Source: Rhodobacter sp.
Lineage (GTDB): Bacteria; Pseudomonadota; Alphaproteobacteria; Rhodobacterales; Rhodobacteraceae
Reading direction: 5' to 3'
Length of the DNA stretch: 64,000 nucleotides
Assembly (NCBI GenBank): GCA_027489175.1
Contig: JAIYAE010000027.1
Location: forward strand, 121,475-185,474
Positions 46,536-55,488 of the stretch are shown here, piece after piece. The translations under genes and the position numbers were made by a program. Numbering within the stretch: the first letter of the stretch is position 1; every line of letters begins with the position of its first letter. The notes below the pieces were generated by a model. It did no database searches, was not told the origin of the DNA, and saw nothing but the letters and a program-made list of their open reading frames with translations.

Positions 46536-47534
46536 CTAGACCCGGCGCAGGCCTTCGCTGTCGAATTCGAACAGCCGCGCCCGATCTGGGGTCAGGTGAA
46601 CAGGCTCGGACACGGCATAGTCGTGCTCGCCGAACAGCCGCACCGTCAGCAGACCATGCTGCGCGCTGCGGGCATAGACCAGCGTTTCGCCGCCCAGCTT
46701 TTCGACATGGCTCACCTCGGCCGGGATCTCGCCCTGATGGCGCGTGATCGCCAGATGCTCTGGCCTTATGCCCGCCTGCCCCGGCTGCAAGCCCAGTGCT
46801 GCCGCGTCAAGGAAGTTCATCTGCGGCGACCCGATGAACCCCGCGACGAAGGTGTTGGCAGGGTTGTTGTAAAGCTCCATCGGGCTGCCGACCTGTTCGA
46901 CCTTGCCAGCGCGGAGGACAACAATCCGGTCGGCCAAAGTCATGGCCTCCACCTGGTCATGCGTCACATAGATCATCGTGGCCTTCAGGTCTCGGTGCAG
47001 GCGCGCAATCTCGATCCGGGTCGCCACGCGCAAGGCGGCGTCAAGGTTGGACAGGGGTTCATCGAACAGAAACAGCTTCGGCGTGCGCACGATGGCCCGC
47101 CCGATGGCAACCCGCTGCCGTTGCCCGCCGGACAGTTCCGCAGGGCGCCGGTCCATCAGCGGGCCAAGCGACAGCATCGCGGCGGCTTTTTCGGTGGCTG
47201 CCTGGATTGTGGCCTTGGGCTGACCGGCCTGTTTCAGCGCCAGCCCCATGTTGTCGCGGACCGAAAGATGCGGGTAAAGCGCATAGCTTTGGAACACCAT
47301 CGCCAGTTCGCGTTTCGCCGGGGCGACCTCGTTCACGCGCTTTCCGTCCAGCAGGATATCGCCCGCCGTCGCATCCTCCAGCCCCGCGATGATCCGCAGA
47401 AGGGTGGATTTCCCGCAGCCCGAGGGGCCGACGAAGACGCAGAATTCCCCGTCGTTCACGGTCAGGTCGACGCCCTTGATGACCTCGGTTGACCCGAAGC
47501 TTTTGGTGACGGATTTCAGTTCAAGCGCACCCAT
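46536..47534 (-). CDS. Sugar ABC transporter ATPase (UgpC/MalK type)
   Basis: A 332-residue ATPase: Walker A GPSGCGKSTLL, signature LSGGQRQRVAIGRAI, Walker B LFLFDEPLSNLD and H-loop THDQVEAM, then a TOBE-like C-terminal domain (about 240-330). It serves the two permeases in the amino-sugar operon. GGAGAG lies before the ATG. A long hairpin sits just upstream of that ribosome site. Confidence 0.93.
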   Translation of the reverse strand: MGALELKSVTKSFGSTEVIKGVDLTVNDGEFCVFVGPSGCGKSTLLRIIAGLEDATAGDILLDGKRVNEVAPAKRELAMVFQSYALYPHLSVRDNMGLALKQAGQPKATIQAATEKAAAMLSLGPLMDRRPAELSGGQRQRVAIGRAIVRTPKLFLFDEPLSNLDAALRVATRIEIARLHRDLKATMIYVTHDQVEAMTLADRIVVLRAGKVEQVGSPMELYNNPANTFVAGFIGSPQMNFLDAAALGLQPGQAGIRPEHLAITRHQGEIPAEVSHVEKLGGETLVYARSAQHGLLTVRLFGEHDYAVSEPVHLTPDRARLFEFDSEGLRRV

Positions 47535-47546
47535 GTGTCTCTCCTC

Positions 47547-47593
47547 GCACGATTTTTCTGCGAAAAATCGGATCTTTCGCAGAAAGATCGTGC
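47547..47593. repeat. Near-perfect 47-base hairpin between oxidoreductase and ATPase genes
   Basis: Bases 47547-47565 pair with 47575-47593, a 19-bp stem with one mismatch and a nine-base loop. Each half also contains a smaller internal palindrome (CGATTTTTC/GAAAAATCG and GATCTTTC/GAAAGATC), so alternative folds exist. It lies immediately before the ATPase ribosome site and could terminate, stabilise or gate translation. It resembles a REP-like element. Confidence 0.6.
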
Positions 47594-47609
47594 ACCTGCG
47601 GCCCTCTGC

Positions 47610-48632
47610 TCACAGTCGTATCGCCTTCCCAGACCGGACGCTTTCATCCGCCGCCAGACAGATGGCCAGCGACTGCACCGCGTCTTCCATGTGCCGCGTC
47701 AGGTCGATGTCCTCCAGGATCGCGCGCGCCATGTAGGCCTGTTCACGCTCGCACAGCTCTTGATGGCCGGGCTCGTCGGCCATCGACAGGTCCTGATCCG
47801 GCTGGCCAACAAGGTGAACGCGGATGGTAGAGGTCTTGGTGTGGGTGTCGTGGTCATCCGACTTGGCGCTTTCCGGCATCCGGATCGACACCGCACCATT
47901 GGGGCTGACCACGTCCTTTACGAAAAACGCGGTGTCCGACATCATCGGGCCCCACCCGGCCTCATACCAGCCGACCGAACCGTCATCGAACAGCACCTGG
48001 AAATGGCCGTAATTGTACATGTCCTTGGCGATCTCGTTCGACAGGCGCACGCCCATCCCGCGCACTTCCACGGGCTTCGCTTCGGTGATCTGGCACATGA
48101 CGTCAACATAGTGGACGCCGCAATCGACGATGGGGGAGGTGGTCTGCATCAGGGTCTTGTGGACCTCCCAGGTCGGGCCGCTGGATTGCTGGTTCAGGTT
48201 CAGACGGAACACATACGGACCGCCAAGGTCGCGCGCTTCGCTGATCAGGCGCATCCAGCTTGGGTGATGGCGCAGGATGTAGCCGATGACGACCTTCTTG
48301 CCGTTCGCTTTCGCGCAGTCCACCACGCGGCGGGCGTCGGCGACGGTCGTGGCGAGGGGTTTTTCGACGAACACATGCGCCCCGGCCTCCATCGCCATGC
48401 AGGCATAGTCGGCGTGGCTGTCGGAATAGGTAGAGACGTTCACAAGGTCCGGTTTCAGCCGTGTCAGAGCCGTCTTGAAGTCGGGTTCGATAGCATAGCC
48501 GTCCAATTCCGGGTCCAGCCGAGGGGCAGAGCGGTTCACGAGGCCGACCAGATCAAAGGCCGGATTGCGGTGATAGGCCAGCGCATGGCTGCGGCCCATG
48601 GTGCCAAGTCCGGCAACGAGGGTTCGGATCAT
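47610..48632 (-). CDS. Gfo/Idh/MocA family oxidoreductase
   Basis: A 340-residue NAD(P)-dependent enzyme: MIRTLVAGLGTMGRSHALAY is the Rossmann loop, HVFVEKPLATT the EKP motif, then DCGVHYVDVMCQITEAKP. It begins at ATG 48632, overlapping the permease gene by ATGA. In an amino-sugar operon it might oxidise the sugar, or act as a redox-type glycosidase like GH109, a Gfo/Idh/MocA relative. The catalytic His/Tyr cannot be assigned here. Confidence 0.85.
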   Translation of the reverse strand: MIRTLVAGLGTMGRSHALAYHRNPAFDLVGLVNRSAPRLDPELDGYAIEPDFKTALTRLKPDLVNVSTYSDSHADYACMAMEAGAHVFVEKPLATTVADARRVVDCAKANGKKVVIGYILRHHPSWMRLISEARDLGGPYVFRLNLNQQSSGPTWEVHKTLMQTTSPIVDCGVHYVDVMCQITEAKPVEVRGMGVRLSNEIAKDMYNYGHFQVLFDDGSVGWYEAGWGPMMSDTAFFVKDVVSPNGAVSIRMPESAKSDDHDTHTKTSTIRVHLVGQPDQDLSMADEPGHQELCEREQAYMARAILEDIDLTRHMEDAVQSLAICLAADESVRSGKAIRL

Positions 48633-49465
48633 TTGACGGCTCCGGCAGTGATCCCACGGATCAGTTGGCGTGAGAAGATGAGGTAAAGGACAAGCACCGG
48701 CACGATCGCCAGCGACAAGGCGGCAAGGACGGCGTTCCAGTTGGTCACGAACTGCCCGATGAACACCTGCGCGCCAAGGGTGACGGTCTTCACCTCCTCT
48801 GACGGCGCAAGGATGAGGGGGAACCACAGGTCATTCCAGATCGGGATCATCGTGAAGACGGCAACGGTAGCCATGGCAGGCCGTACGAGGGGGAGGACAA
48901 GAGAGAAGAAGATCCTGTACTCGCTCAACCCGTCGATGCGCCCGGCGTTCTTTAGATCGTCAGAGACGGATTTCATGAACTCTGCCAGGATGAACACCGC
49001 CAGCGGCAGGCCTTGCGCGGTGTAGACCAGGATCAGCGCGGTCAGGGTGTTCACCAGGCCAGAGGCCACCATGATCTCCAGGATCGCGACGGTGCCAAGG
49101 CGGATCGGGATCATGATGCCAAGGGCAAGGTAAAGGCCCATCAGCGTGTTGCCCCGGAACCGGTATTCCGACAGGGCAAAAGCGGCCATCGCGCCGAAGA
49201 GCAGGACAAAGAACAGGCTGGCGCAGGTGACGATCAGGCTGTTCTGGAAATACAGGAAGAAGTCGCCCTGCTTCATCACGGTCTGGTAGCCGATCAGGTC
49301 AAAATTCTCGGGCCACGGCAGGGCAAGGGGGTCGGCAAAGATCGCCTTGCGGGACTTGAAGCTGTTGATGACGATCACGAAGACCGGGAACAGCGCGATC
49401 AGCGTCCAGGTGATGAGGGCCGCGTGCGCCGCGATGCTGCGGCCGGGGGACATGCGGGCGCTCAA
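48629..49465 (-). CDS. Carbohydrate ABC transporter permease (MalG type)
   Basis: A 278-residue inner-membrane permease with six helices (ALITWTLIALFPVFVIVINSF; SLFFVLLFGAMAAFALSEYRF). The EAA-loop DDLKNAGRIDGLSEYRIFFSLVLPLVRPAM docks the ATPase. Overlaps both neighbours by ATGA. Confidence 0.92.
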   Translation of the reverse strand: MSARMSPGRSIAAHAALITWTLIALFPVFVIVINSFKSRKAIFADPLALPWPENFDLIGYQTVMKQGDFFLYFQNSLIVTCASLFFVLLFGAMAAFALSEYRFRGNTLMGLYLALGIMIPIRLGTVAILEIMVASGLVNTLTALILVYTAQGLPLAVFILAEFMKSVSDDLKNAGRIDGLSEYRIFFSLVLPLVRPAMATVAVFTMIPIWNDLWFPLILAPSEEVKTVTLGAQVFIGQFVTNWNAVLAALSLAIVPVLVLYLIFSRQLIRGITAGAVK

Positions 49466-50382
49466 AACTGATACCTCCGCAGCCGGGTCTGGATGCCGAA
49501 GAGGTAGACGCAGACCCCGATCAGGATGATCCCGAACATCGCCCCCGCAATGGCCGATCCCATGTAGGGGTCACCCAGCTGCAGCTGGAAACCAAAGAAG
49601 GTGCGGTAAAGGAAGGTCCCAAGGATATCGGTGCTGAAATCCGGCCCGGCCAGCGCGCCTTGGGCAACGTAGATCAGGTCAAAGGCGTTGAAGTTGCCGA
49701 CGAAGGTCAGGATCGAGATGATCCCGATGGCCGGCAGGATCAGCGGCAGCTTGATCTTCCAGAACTGTGACCAGCCGGTGATGCCGTCCATCTCTGACGC
49801 CTCGATCACCTCATCCGGGATACTGAGGAGGGCGGCGTAGATCAGCATCATCGGGATGCCGACGAACTGCCAGACCGAGATCAGCGCAAGGGTGGTAAGC
49901 GCGTATTCTTCCTTGCCAAGCCATGGGGTGAACAGCGCCTTCAGGCCGACCGCGTCCAGCATTCCCGGCGCGATGCCCCAGATGGGAGAGAGGATCAGCT
50001 TCCAGACGAAGCCGACGATCACGAAGGACAGGATCGTCGGGATGAAGATCGCGGTCCGGTAGAAGGCGGCCATCCGCAGCCGGGGCGTGGACAGGATCGC
50101 GGCGAGGGCGACGCCGATCGGGTTCTGGACCAGCATGTGGATCAGGAAGAACCAGGCGTTGTTGGCCAGGGCATTCCAGAAAGCGTCGGACCAGAGGGCG
50201 TCACCGAAGAGGGTGGCGAAGTTCTGCAGGCCGACGAAGACCCGCTCTCCCGCCGCGTCCTTGTTCATCAGGGACTGGAGGAGGGTGCCGAAGAGGGGGA
50301 TGATCATCAGCGCCGAGTAGACCAGGACTGCGGGGGCGAGGAACACGGCGATGTGCCAGCGGACGGGCTTGCGAGCGGCCAT
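49462..50382 (-). CDS. Carbohydrate ABC transporter permease (MalF/UgpA type)
   Basis: A 306-residue permease: six helices including IAVFLAPAVLVYSALMIIPLF and TAIFIPTILSFVIVGFVWKL. The EAA loop is EVIEASEMDGITGWSQFWKI. Separated from the binding-protein gene by 146 bases with a hairpin and a palindrome. Confidence 0.92.
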   Translation of the reverse strand: MAARKPVRWHIAVFLAPAVLVYSALMIIPLFGTLLQSLMNKDAAGERVFVGLQNFATLFGDALWSDAFWNALANNAWFFLIHMLVQNPIGVALAAILSTPRLRMAAFYRTAIFIPTILSFVIVGFVWKLILSPIWGIAPGMLDAVGLKALFTPWLGKEEYALTTLALISVWQFVGIPMMLIYAALLSIPDEVIEASEMDGITGWSQFWKIKLPLILPAIGIISILTFVGNFNAFDLIYVAQGALAGPDFSTDILGTFLYRTFFGFQLQLGDPYMGSAIAGAMFGIILIGVCVYLFGIQTRLRRYQF

Positions 50383-50404
50383 GTCTTCCCCCTTTCCGGT
50401 TGGG

Positions 50405-50419
50405 TGTCCACGGTGGACA
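50405..50419. promoter_or_regulatory. Perfect palindrome upstream of the permease pair
   Basis: TGTCCAC and GTGGACA flank one central base, 23 bases before the MalF-type permease ATG. It is symmetrical and could be an operator or a 5' hairpin for the permease message. Confidence 0.4.
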
Positions 50420-50491
50420 AAGTTTCGGATGCGTTTGGAATCAATTGTTTGGCCGTGGGCATATACGATGCCTTAACCACGCTGGGGGCCT

Positions 50492-50516
50492 GTGGGCGGG
50501 CGATTCGCCCGCCCAC
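50492..50516 (-). terminator. Strong hairpin after the binding-protein gene
   Basis: GTGGGCGGGCGA (50492-50503) and TCGCCCGCCCAC (50505-50516) are perfectly complementary; the real loop is probably GATT. It lies 13 bases after the binding-protein stop. Such elements usually stabilise or partly terminate the transcript so binding protein exceeds permease. Confidence 0.7.
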
Positions 50517-50528
50517 GGCCTGTCGAGG

Positions 50529-51779
50529 TCACTGCTGCGGGGCGTACCAGCTGGCCAGACCGTCCTGCAGGCGCTTGGCCGCATCTTCGGGCGTCTCGGC
50601 CCCGCGGATCACGTTGGCGCTGGCGTTCCAGGTCTCGTTCTCCAGGTTCGGGGTGCCGCGCGACAGGATCTGGTAGGTGGACCGGATAGTCGACTGGCAT
50701 TTGCCGCGCCAGGAGACGAATTCCTGCGCCAGCGGGTCCTGCATTTCCACCGGGGTGGAGTTCAGGCTGAAGAAGCCCGGCAGCGCATTGGCATACATCG
50801 TCGCAAACTCGGGCGAGCCGACCCAGTCAAGGAACACCTTGGCCGCTTCGGCATTGGGTGAGGCCGCGTTCAGGCCGATGGCGATGTCGGTGTGGTCCGA
50901 GATGTAGCAGGTGTCCCCGGCCGCCGCGACGGGCGGCGGGAAGGCCCCCATCTTGAAAGTCGCCTGGGTGTTGAAGCCCGAGATTTCCCACGACCCGGCC
51001 GGATAGATCGCGGCGCGGCCAAGGGTGAACAGGTTCTGGCTGTCCGGATAGGTCTGCGCCTCAAACCCGTCACCCAGATAATCCTTCCACTTTGCCAGTT
51101 CGGCAAACGGGGCAACCCATTGCGGATCGGTCAGCTTCTGTTCGCCCTTGATCAGCGCCAGACGCCCTTCTTCGCCCTTCCAGAAGTTCGGCCCGATGTT
51201 GTTGTAGCCCATCGTGGCGGCTTCCCACTGGTCGTTGGTGCCCATCGCCATCGGGATATAGGTGCCATCGGCCTTGATCGCGTCGAGGACGGCGTAGAAT
51301 TCCTCGTTCGTCGTGGGAACCGAAAGGCCAAGCGCCGCAAAAGCATCGGCGTTGTAGATGAAGCCGTGGATCACGCTTGCCATCGGCACGCAGAACGTGG
51401 CCGAGCCGTCATCGGTCTGCCAGGCGGATTTCGCGACCGGCGAGAAGTTCGCCATGCTGGCCAGGCCCGAGAGGTCGGCCAGGTGGCCCTGATTGTAAAG
51501 TTCAAGGCTGGCGTCAAACGGGCGGCAGGTGATGAGGTCACCCGCGCTGCCGGCCGCCAGCTTGGAGTTCAGCGCGGCGTTGTATTCGGCCGGTGCAGAG
51601 GGTGCAAAGACCACCTTGATGCCGGGGTTCTGCGCTTCGAACGCGGGAATGATGGTGTCCTGCCAGATCGCAAGGTCATCGTTGCGCCAGCTTTCGATGG
51701 TCAGCGTCACGTCCTGGGCCTGGGCGGCCCCTCCCAGCAGGGTGCTGGCGAGAAGGGCAATTCTGATCGTGTTTTTCAT
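50529..51779 (-). CDS. Family 1 sugar-binding protein
   Basis: A 416-residue periplasmic solute-binding protein with a signal peptide (LLASTLLGGAAQA|Q). VTLTIESWRNDDLAIWQDTI, AFEAQNPGIKVVFAP and AAIYPAGSWEISGF are typical. The operon suggests an amino sugar (GlcNAc, chitobiose or muropeptide-derived sugar) as ligand. Lies 38 bases downstream of murQ. Confidence 0.9.
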   Translation of the reverse strand: MKNTIRIALLASTLLGGAAQAQDVTLTIESWRNDDLAIWQDTIIPAFEAQNPGIKVVFAPSAPAEYNAALNSKLAAGSAGDLITCRPFDASLELYNQGHLADLSGLASMANFSPVAKSAWQTDDGSATFCVPMASVIHGFIYNADAFAALGLSVPTTNEEFYAVLDAIKADGTYIPMAMGTNDQWEAATMGYNNIGPNFWKGEEGRLALIKGEQKLTDPQWVAPFAELAKWKDYLGDGFEAQTYPDSQNLFTLGRAAIYPAGSWEISGFNTQATFKMGAFPPPVAAAGDTCYISDHTDIAIGLNAASPNAEAAKVFLDWVGSPEFATMYANALPGFFSLNSTPVEMQDPLAQEFVSWRGKCQSTIRSTYQILSRGTPNLENETWNASANVIRGAETPEDAAKRLQDGLASWYAPQQ

Positions 51780-51817
51780 TGCAGTCTCCCGGTTGGGGCA
51801 TTCGCCCGTTTGGTTGG

Positions 51818-52702
51818 TCAGGTCTTCATGGCGGTCGAAAGCTTGCCTTCTGCCGTGGCAAGCCGGTCACGGGCTGCGGCAGCGGAATGGCCAAGGGCCA
51901 CCAGAACCGCAGGCTTCACCGCGCCTTCGGTGGCGTCAAGCGCCTGGCGCGCGGTGTCGTTGGGAACGCTGGCGATCTGCGCCACGATGCGGGCGGCACG
52001 ATCCCGCAGCTTGGCGTTGTCGGCGATGACGTTGACCATCAGCCCGTCATGGACATGGCCCAGCTGGACACCAAGAAGGACCGAGATCAGGTTCAGCGCC
52101 ACCTTCTGCGCCGTGGCCGCCCCAAGGCGGGTGGAACCGGCAACGATCTCGGGCCCGGTATCAAGGAACACGGGCACATGGCAAAGGCTGAGAAGCGGGT
52201 TGCCCGCGACATTGGCGATGCCGATGATCTTGCAGCCCTGCGCTGCCGCCTGCCGGACGACGGCAAGCGTGTAGGGCGTGGTGCCCGAGGCGGAGACAGC
52301 GATCAGCGTGTCGCCCTTGCCAAGGCCGGCGCGGGCAAGGTCGGCGGCGGCGGTGGCGGGGTCATCCTCAACCCCGCCGGTCATCTTGAGAAGTGCTGCG
52401 GTGCCACCGGCGAAAAGCATCGGCGTGCGGTCGGACGGAATGCCGAAAGTGCCGAGGAGTTCAAGGCAATCGGCCAGCGCCATGAGGCCCGAGGACCCGG
52501 CCCCGGCATAGCCAAGCTTGCCGCCGGACTGCAGGGACCGGGCGGCAAGGGCGGCGGCTTCCTCCAGCGCGGGAAGGGCGGCGTTGACCTTGGACAGGGC
52601 GGCCTGTTGCGCGGAAAGTGCGCGGGCCAGCACATCACCGGGCGCGGCCAGATGCAGGCCGGTGGAAAGCGGATGCGGTGCCTCGGTCGATGTGACGGCC
52701 AT
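51818..52702 (-). CDS. murQ: N-acetylmuramic acid 6-phosphate etherase (MurQ-like)
   Basis: A 294-residue SIS-fold enzyme that splits MurNAc-6-P into GlcNAc-6-P and D-lactate. LGYAGAGSSGLMALADC, KGDTLIAVSASGTTPYTL, STRLGAATAQKVALNLIS and GHVHDGLMVNV fit MurQ. The catalytic Glu region reads DCLELLGTFGIPSD instead of the usual DASECPPTFG, so it is somewhat divergent. The start ATG 52702 is preferred to a frame start 30 bases upstream. It heads the transporter operon, consistent with murein recycling or scavenging. Confidence 0.85.
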   Translation of the reverse strand: MAVTSTEAPHPLSTGLHLAAPGDVLARALSAQQAALSKVNAALPALEEAAALAARSLQSGGKLGYAGAGSSGLMALADCLELLGTFGIPSDRTPMLFAGGTAALLKMTGGVEDDPATAAADLARAGLGKGDTLIAVSASGTTPYTLAVVRQAAAQGCKIIGIANVAGNPLLSLCHVPVFLDTGPEIVAGSTRLGAATAQKVALNLISVLLGVQLGHVHDGLMVNVIADNAKLRDRAARIVAQIASVPNDTARQALDATEGAVKPAVLVALGHSAAAARDRLATAEGKLSTAMKT

Positions 52703-52853
52703 GTGATTCCCCTTGGCCCTAGACAATGCCAAAACAATACCACTTGTAAAGCGAGAAGTTCAAAGCGATGAATTGCCACGCTATTCGGAGGTTGAATGCA
52801 TACCACTTCCCTAAAGGTCTGGTTTTGGTATTATTGCTTTCGGAGGGATTCGC
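52703..52853. promoter_or_regulatory. Divergent control region with three TGGTAT half-sites
   Basis: ATACCACTT occurs twice (52737-52745 and 52800-52808) and TTGGTAT once in the opposite sense (52825-52831). These lie between murQ and the kinase gene, whose operon also encodes a GntR regulator. They are the best candidates for that regulator's sites; ATACCA at 52800 and TGGTAT at 52826 form a widely spaced dyad. GGAGGG precedes the kinase ATG. Confidence 0.45.
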
Positions 52854-53693
52854 ATGACGCTGTATCTGGGCATTGATGGCGGGGGAACCGGCTGCCGCGC
52901 GGCGGTGGCGGATGCCTCTGGGCGCATCCTTGGAACCGGAACGGCGGGGCCGGCAAACCTCACGACCGATCTGGCAGGAACCCGAGAGAATATCCTGCGG
53001 GCCGCCCGGATCGCCTTGGCCGAGGCGGTGGGCCCGGGGGCGGTCGAGGCAGAGCTGCCAAAGCTGGTGACCGCCCTTGGCCTTGCCGGGGTGAACACCT
53101 CGGGCGGGCAGGGGCTGGACCTGCCCTTTGCCAACTGCCGGGTCGAGACGGATGCGGTGACGGCGGTCAAGGGCGCGCTGCGGGGCGGCGACGGGATCGT
53201 GGCGGCGATTGGCACGGGCTCGGTCTTTGCCAGCCAGCGCGGCGGGGTGATCCGGCAGGTCGGCGGCTGGGGGCTGGTTCTGGGCGATGAGGGAAGCGGG
53301 GCCTGGCTTGGCCGGGCGCTTCTGTCGCGGGCGCTTCGCGCAGTGGACGGGTTTGTGCCGATGACGCCCCTTTTGGCCGAGGTGATCGCGTCGCAGGGCG
53401 ATCCGTCGGCGATCGTCGCCTTTGCACGGGATGCGCTGCCGGTGGATTTTGCCGCGCTGGCGCCGCGCGTCGTCGGATCGTCCGACCCTGCGGCGGTGGT
53501 GCTGATGGATCAGGCGGCGGCCGAAGTGGCGGCGGCGGTGGACCATCTGCAAGGCGATGCGCCGGTGCCAGTGGTGTTCCTCGGTGGTCTGGGGGCCGTC
53601 CATGCGCGCGCCTTTGCCAACCGGTGGGAGGTGCGCGAGGCCCTCGGCTCCAGCTTGGACGGCGCGCTGTGGCTGGCGCGGGAGGGGGCGTGA
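52854..53693 (+). CDS. BadF/BadG-type ATPase, probable N-acetylglucosamine kinase
   Basis: A 279-residue ASKHA-fold kinase: YLGIDGGGTGCRAAVADA (phosphate 1), AAIGTGSVF (phosphate 2), and VVFLGGLGA near the C-terminus. The position with nagA/nagB-II suggests it phosphorylates GlcNAc (or MurNAc/glucosamine). TGATG joins it to the GntR gene. Confidence 0.83.
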   Translation: MTLYLGIDGGGTGCRAAVADASGRILGTGTAGPANLTTDLAGTRENILRAARIALAEAVGPGAVEAELPKLVTALGLAGVNTSGGQGLDLPFANCRVETDAVTAVKGALRGGDGIVAAIGTGSVFASQRGGVIRQVGGWGLVLGDEGSGAWLGRALLSRALRAVDGFVPMTPLLAEVIASQGDPSAIVAFARDALPVDFAALAPRVVGSSDPAAVVLMDQAAAEVAAAVDHLQGDAPVPVVFLGGLGAVHARAFANRWEVREALGSSLDGALWLAREGA

Positions 53694-54466
53694 TGGAGGC
53701 GCTCTTCTCGCCCGAGGGGTTTGCGGATGGCGCCGGGCCGCTTTACCTGCAACTTCAGCGACGGATCGCCGACGCGATGGCGCATGGCGTGCTGCCGCCG
53801 GGGTCAAGCCTGCCGGCCGAACGCGACATTGCCGGGATGACCGGACTGTCGCGCGTCACGGTCAGAAAGGCGATCGAGGCGCTGGTGGCAAAAGGCGCGC
53901 TGGTGCAGCGGCGGGGGTCGGGCACGTTCGTGGCGCCGCGGGTGCAGCGGCTGGAGCAGGCGCTGTCGCTGCTCACCAGCTTTACCGAAGATATGGCGCG
54001 GCGCGGCAAATCGGTGGAATCGGTGTGGCTGTCGCGTGAGGTGCAGGCCCCCTCGCCCGAGGAGGTGATGGCGCTGGGCCTTGGCGCAAGCGACCGGGTC
54101 GCCCGGCTGGAGCGGGTGCGGCGGTCGGACGGGGTGCCCTTGGCGATCGAGCGGGCGTCGATCGCGGCCTCGGTCCTGCCTGACCCTGCCTTGGTCGAGA
54201 CCTCGCTTTACGCGCATCTGCAGACCACGGGGCATCGCCCGGTGCGGGCCGTGCAGCGCATTTCCGCCGCAAACCTTGGCCCCCGCGATGCCGGCCTTCT
54301 CAGTGTGCTCCCAGGGGCGGCGGGCCTGAAGATCGAGCGGATCGGCTATCTTGCCAGCGGGCGCGTGGTGGAATTCACCCGCTCGCTTTACCGGGGCGAT
54401 GCCTATGACTTTGCGGTGGAGCTGAAGCTGGCCCCCGATACCGAACCTGAAAGGCCCGAGCAATGA
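53693..54466 (+). CDS. GntR/HutC-type repressor
   Basis: A 257-residue regulator: GntR winged helix (about 15-80; LYLQLQRRIADAMAHGVLPPG, SLPAERDIAGMTGLSRVTV) with a UTRA ligand domain of the HutC group (about 95-245; LERVRRSDGVPLAIE, YLASGRVVEFTRSLYRGD). Probably senses GlcNAc-6-P or glucosamine-6-P, as NagR-type relatives do. ATG 53693 shares bases with the upstream TGA. Confidence 0.9.
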   Translation: MEALFSPEGFADGAGPLYLQLQRRIADAMAHGVLPPGSSLPAERDIAGMTGLSRVTVRKAIEALVAKGALVQRRGSGTFVAPRVQRLEQALSLLTSFTEDMARRGKSVESVWLSREVQAPSPEEVMALGLGASDRVARLERVRRSDGVPLAIERASIAASVLPDPALVETSLYAHLQTTGHRPVRAVQRISAANLGPRDAGLLSVLPGAAGLKIERIGYLASGRVVEFTRSLYRGDAYDFAVELKLAPDTEPERPEQ

Positions 54467-55488
54467 TCCAATCCCACATGGCCCGCGAGGTGGCTGAAGT
54501 TCCCGCAGCGGCGCGGCGGTTCCTGACGCTGACCGCCCCCGCCACCGCCCGCGCCGCCGAGGCCCTGCGCAAGGCCGATCCGGCGCTGGTCGTCACGGTG
54601 GCGCGCGGGTCTTCCGACCATGCGGCGACCTACCTCAAATACGCGGTGGAGCTTCTGGCGGGGATCCCCGTCGCCTCGGTCGGGCCGTCAATCGCGTCGA
54701 TCTACCGACGGCCGCTGAAACTGGGGCGGGCGGCCTGCATCGGCATCTCGCAATCCGGGCAAAGCCCCGACATCGTCGAGATGATCCGCGCGGCGGGCAC
54801 CGGGGGGGCGCTGACGCTGGCGATCACCAACCACGGGGAAAGCCCGATGGCGACCTCGGCCGCGCATTGTCTGGCGCTGGAGGCGGGGCCAGAGCACAGC
54901 GTGGCGGCGACAAAGACCTTTGTCGCCTCGGTCCTTGCTGGGCTGGCCCTCTTGGCCGAATGGCAAGAGGACGAGGCCCTGCGTCAGGCGGTGGCCGCGC
55001 TGCCAGAGGTCTTCGAGGCGGCGCTGGCGCTGGACTGGACACCGCTGTCGGACCGGCTGTCGCGGGCGCAGTCGCTGTATGTCCTGGGGCGCGGGCCAGC
55101 CTTTGCCATCGCCAACGAGGCGGCGTTGAAATTCAAAGAGACCTGCGGGCTGCATGCCGAAAGTTTCTCGGCGGCAGAGGTGTTGCATGGGCCTTCGGCC
55201 ATTGTGCAGGCGCGGTTTCCGGTGCTGGCGCTGGGCGTCGGTGACGCGGCCCTGCCGAAGCTGATAGAGACGGCCGAGCGGCTGGTGGCGCAAGGCGCAG
55301 ATGTGTTCCTGACCGGGGCCGATGTGGCCGGGGCCGTCCGGCTGCCGTCGCTGGCGGGGCTGCATCCCTTGTGCGCGCCCTTGGTCCTGTCGGTGACGTT
55401 CTACGCCTTCATCGAGGCGCTGGCCCGCCGCCGGGGGTTTGACCCCGACATTCCGCCGCATCTGCGCAAGGTGACGGAGACGGTCTGA
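54463..55488 (+). CDS. Glucosamine-6-phosphate deaminase, NagB-II (SIS) type
   Basis: A 341-residue double-SIS protein: RGSSDHAATYLKYAVELL and ISQSGQSPDIVEMI in the first, RGPAFAIANEAALKFKETCG and HAESFSAAEVLHGPSAIV in the second. These match the NagB-II group related to the GlmS isomerase domain, with no glutaminase part. It turns GlcN-6-P into Fru-6-P and ammonia. Overlaps the GntR gene by ATGA. Confidence 0.85.
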   Translation: MIQSHMAREVAEVPAAARRFLTLTAPATARAAEALRKADPALVVTVARGSSDHAATYLKYAVELLAGIPVASVGPSIASIYRRPLKLGRAACIGISQSGQSPDIVEMIRAAGTGGALTLAITNHGESPMATSAAHCLALEAGPEHSVAATKTFVASVLAGLALLAEWQEDEALRQAVAALPEVFEAALALDWTPLSDRLSRAQSLYVLGRGPAFAIANEAALKFKETCGLHAESFSAAEVLHGPSAIVQARFPVLALGVGDAALPKLIETAERLVAQGADVFLTGADVAGAVRLPSLAGLHPLCAPLVLSVTFYAFIEALARRRGFDPDIPPHLRKVTETV

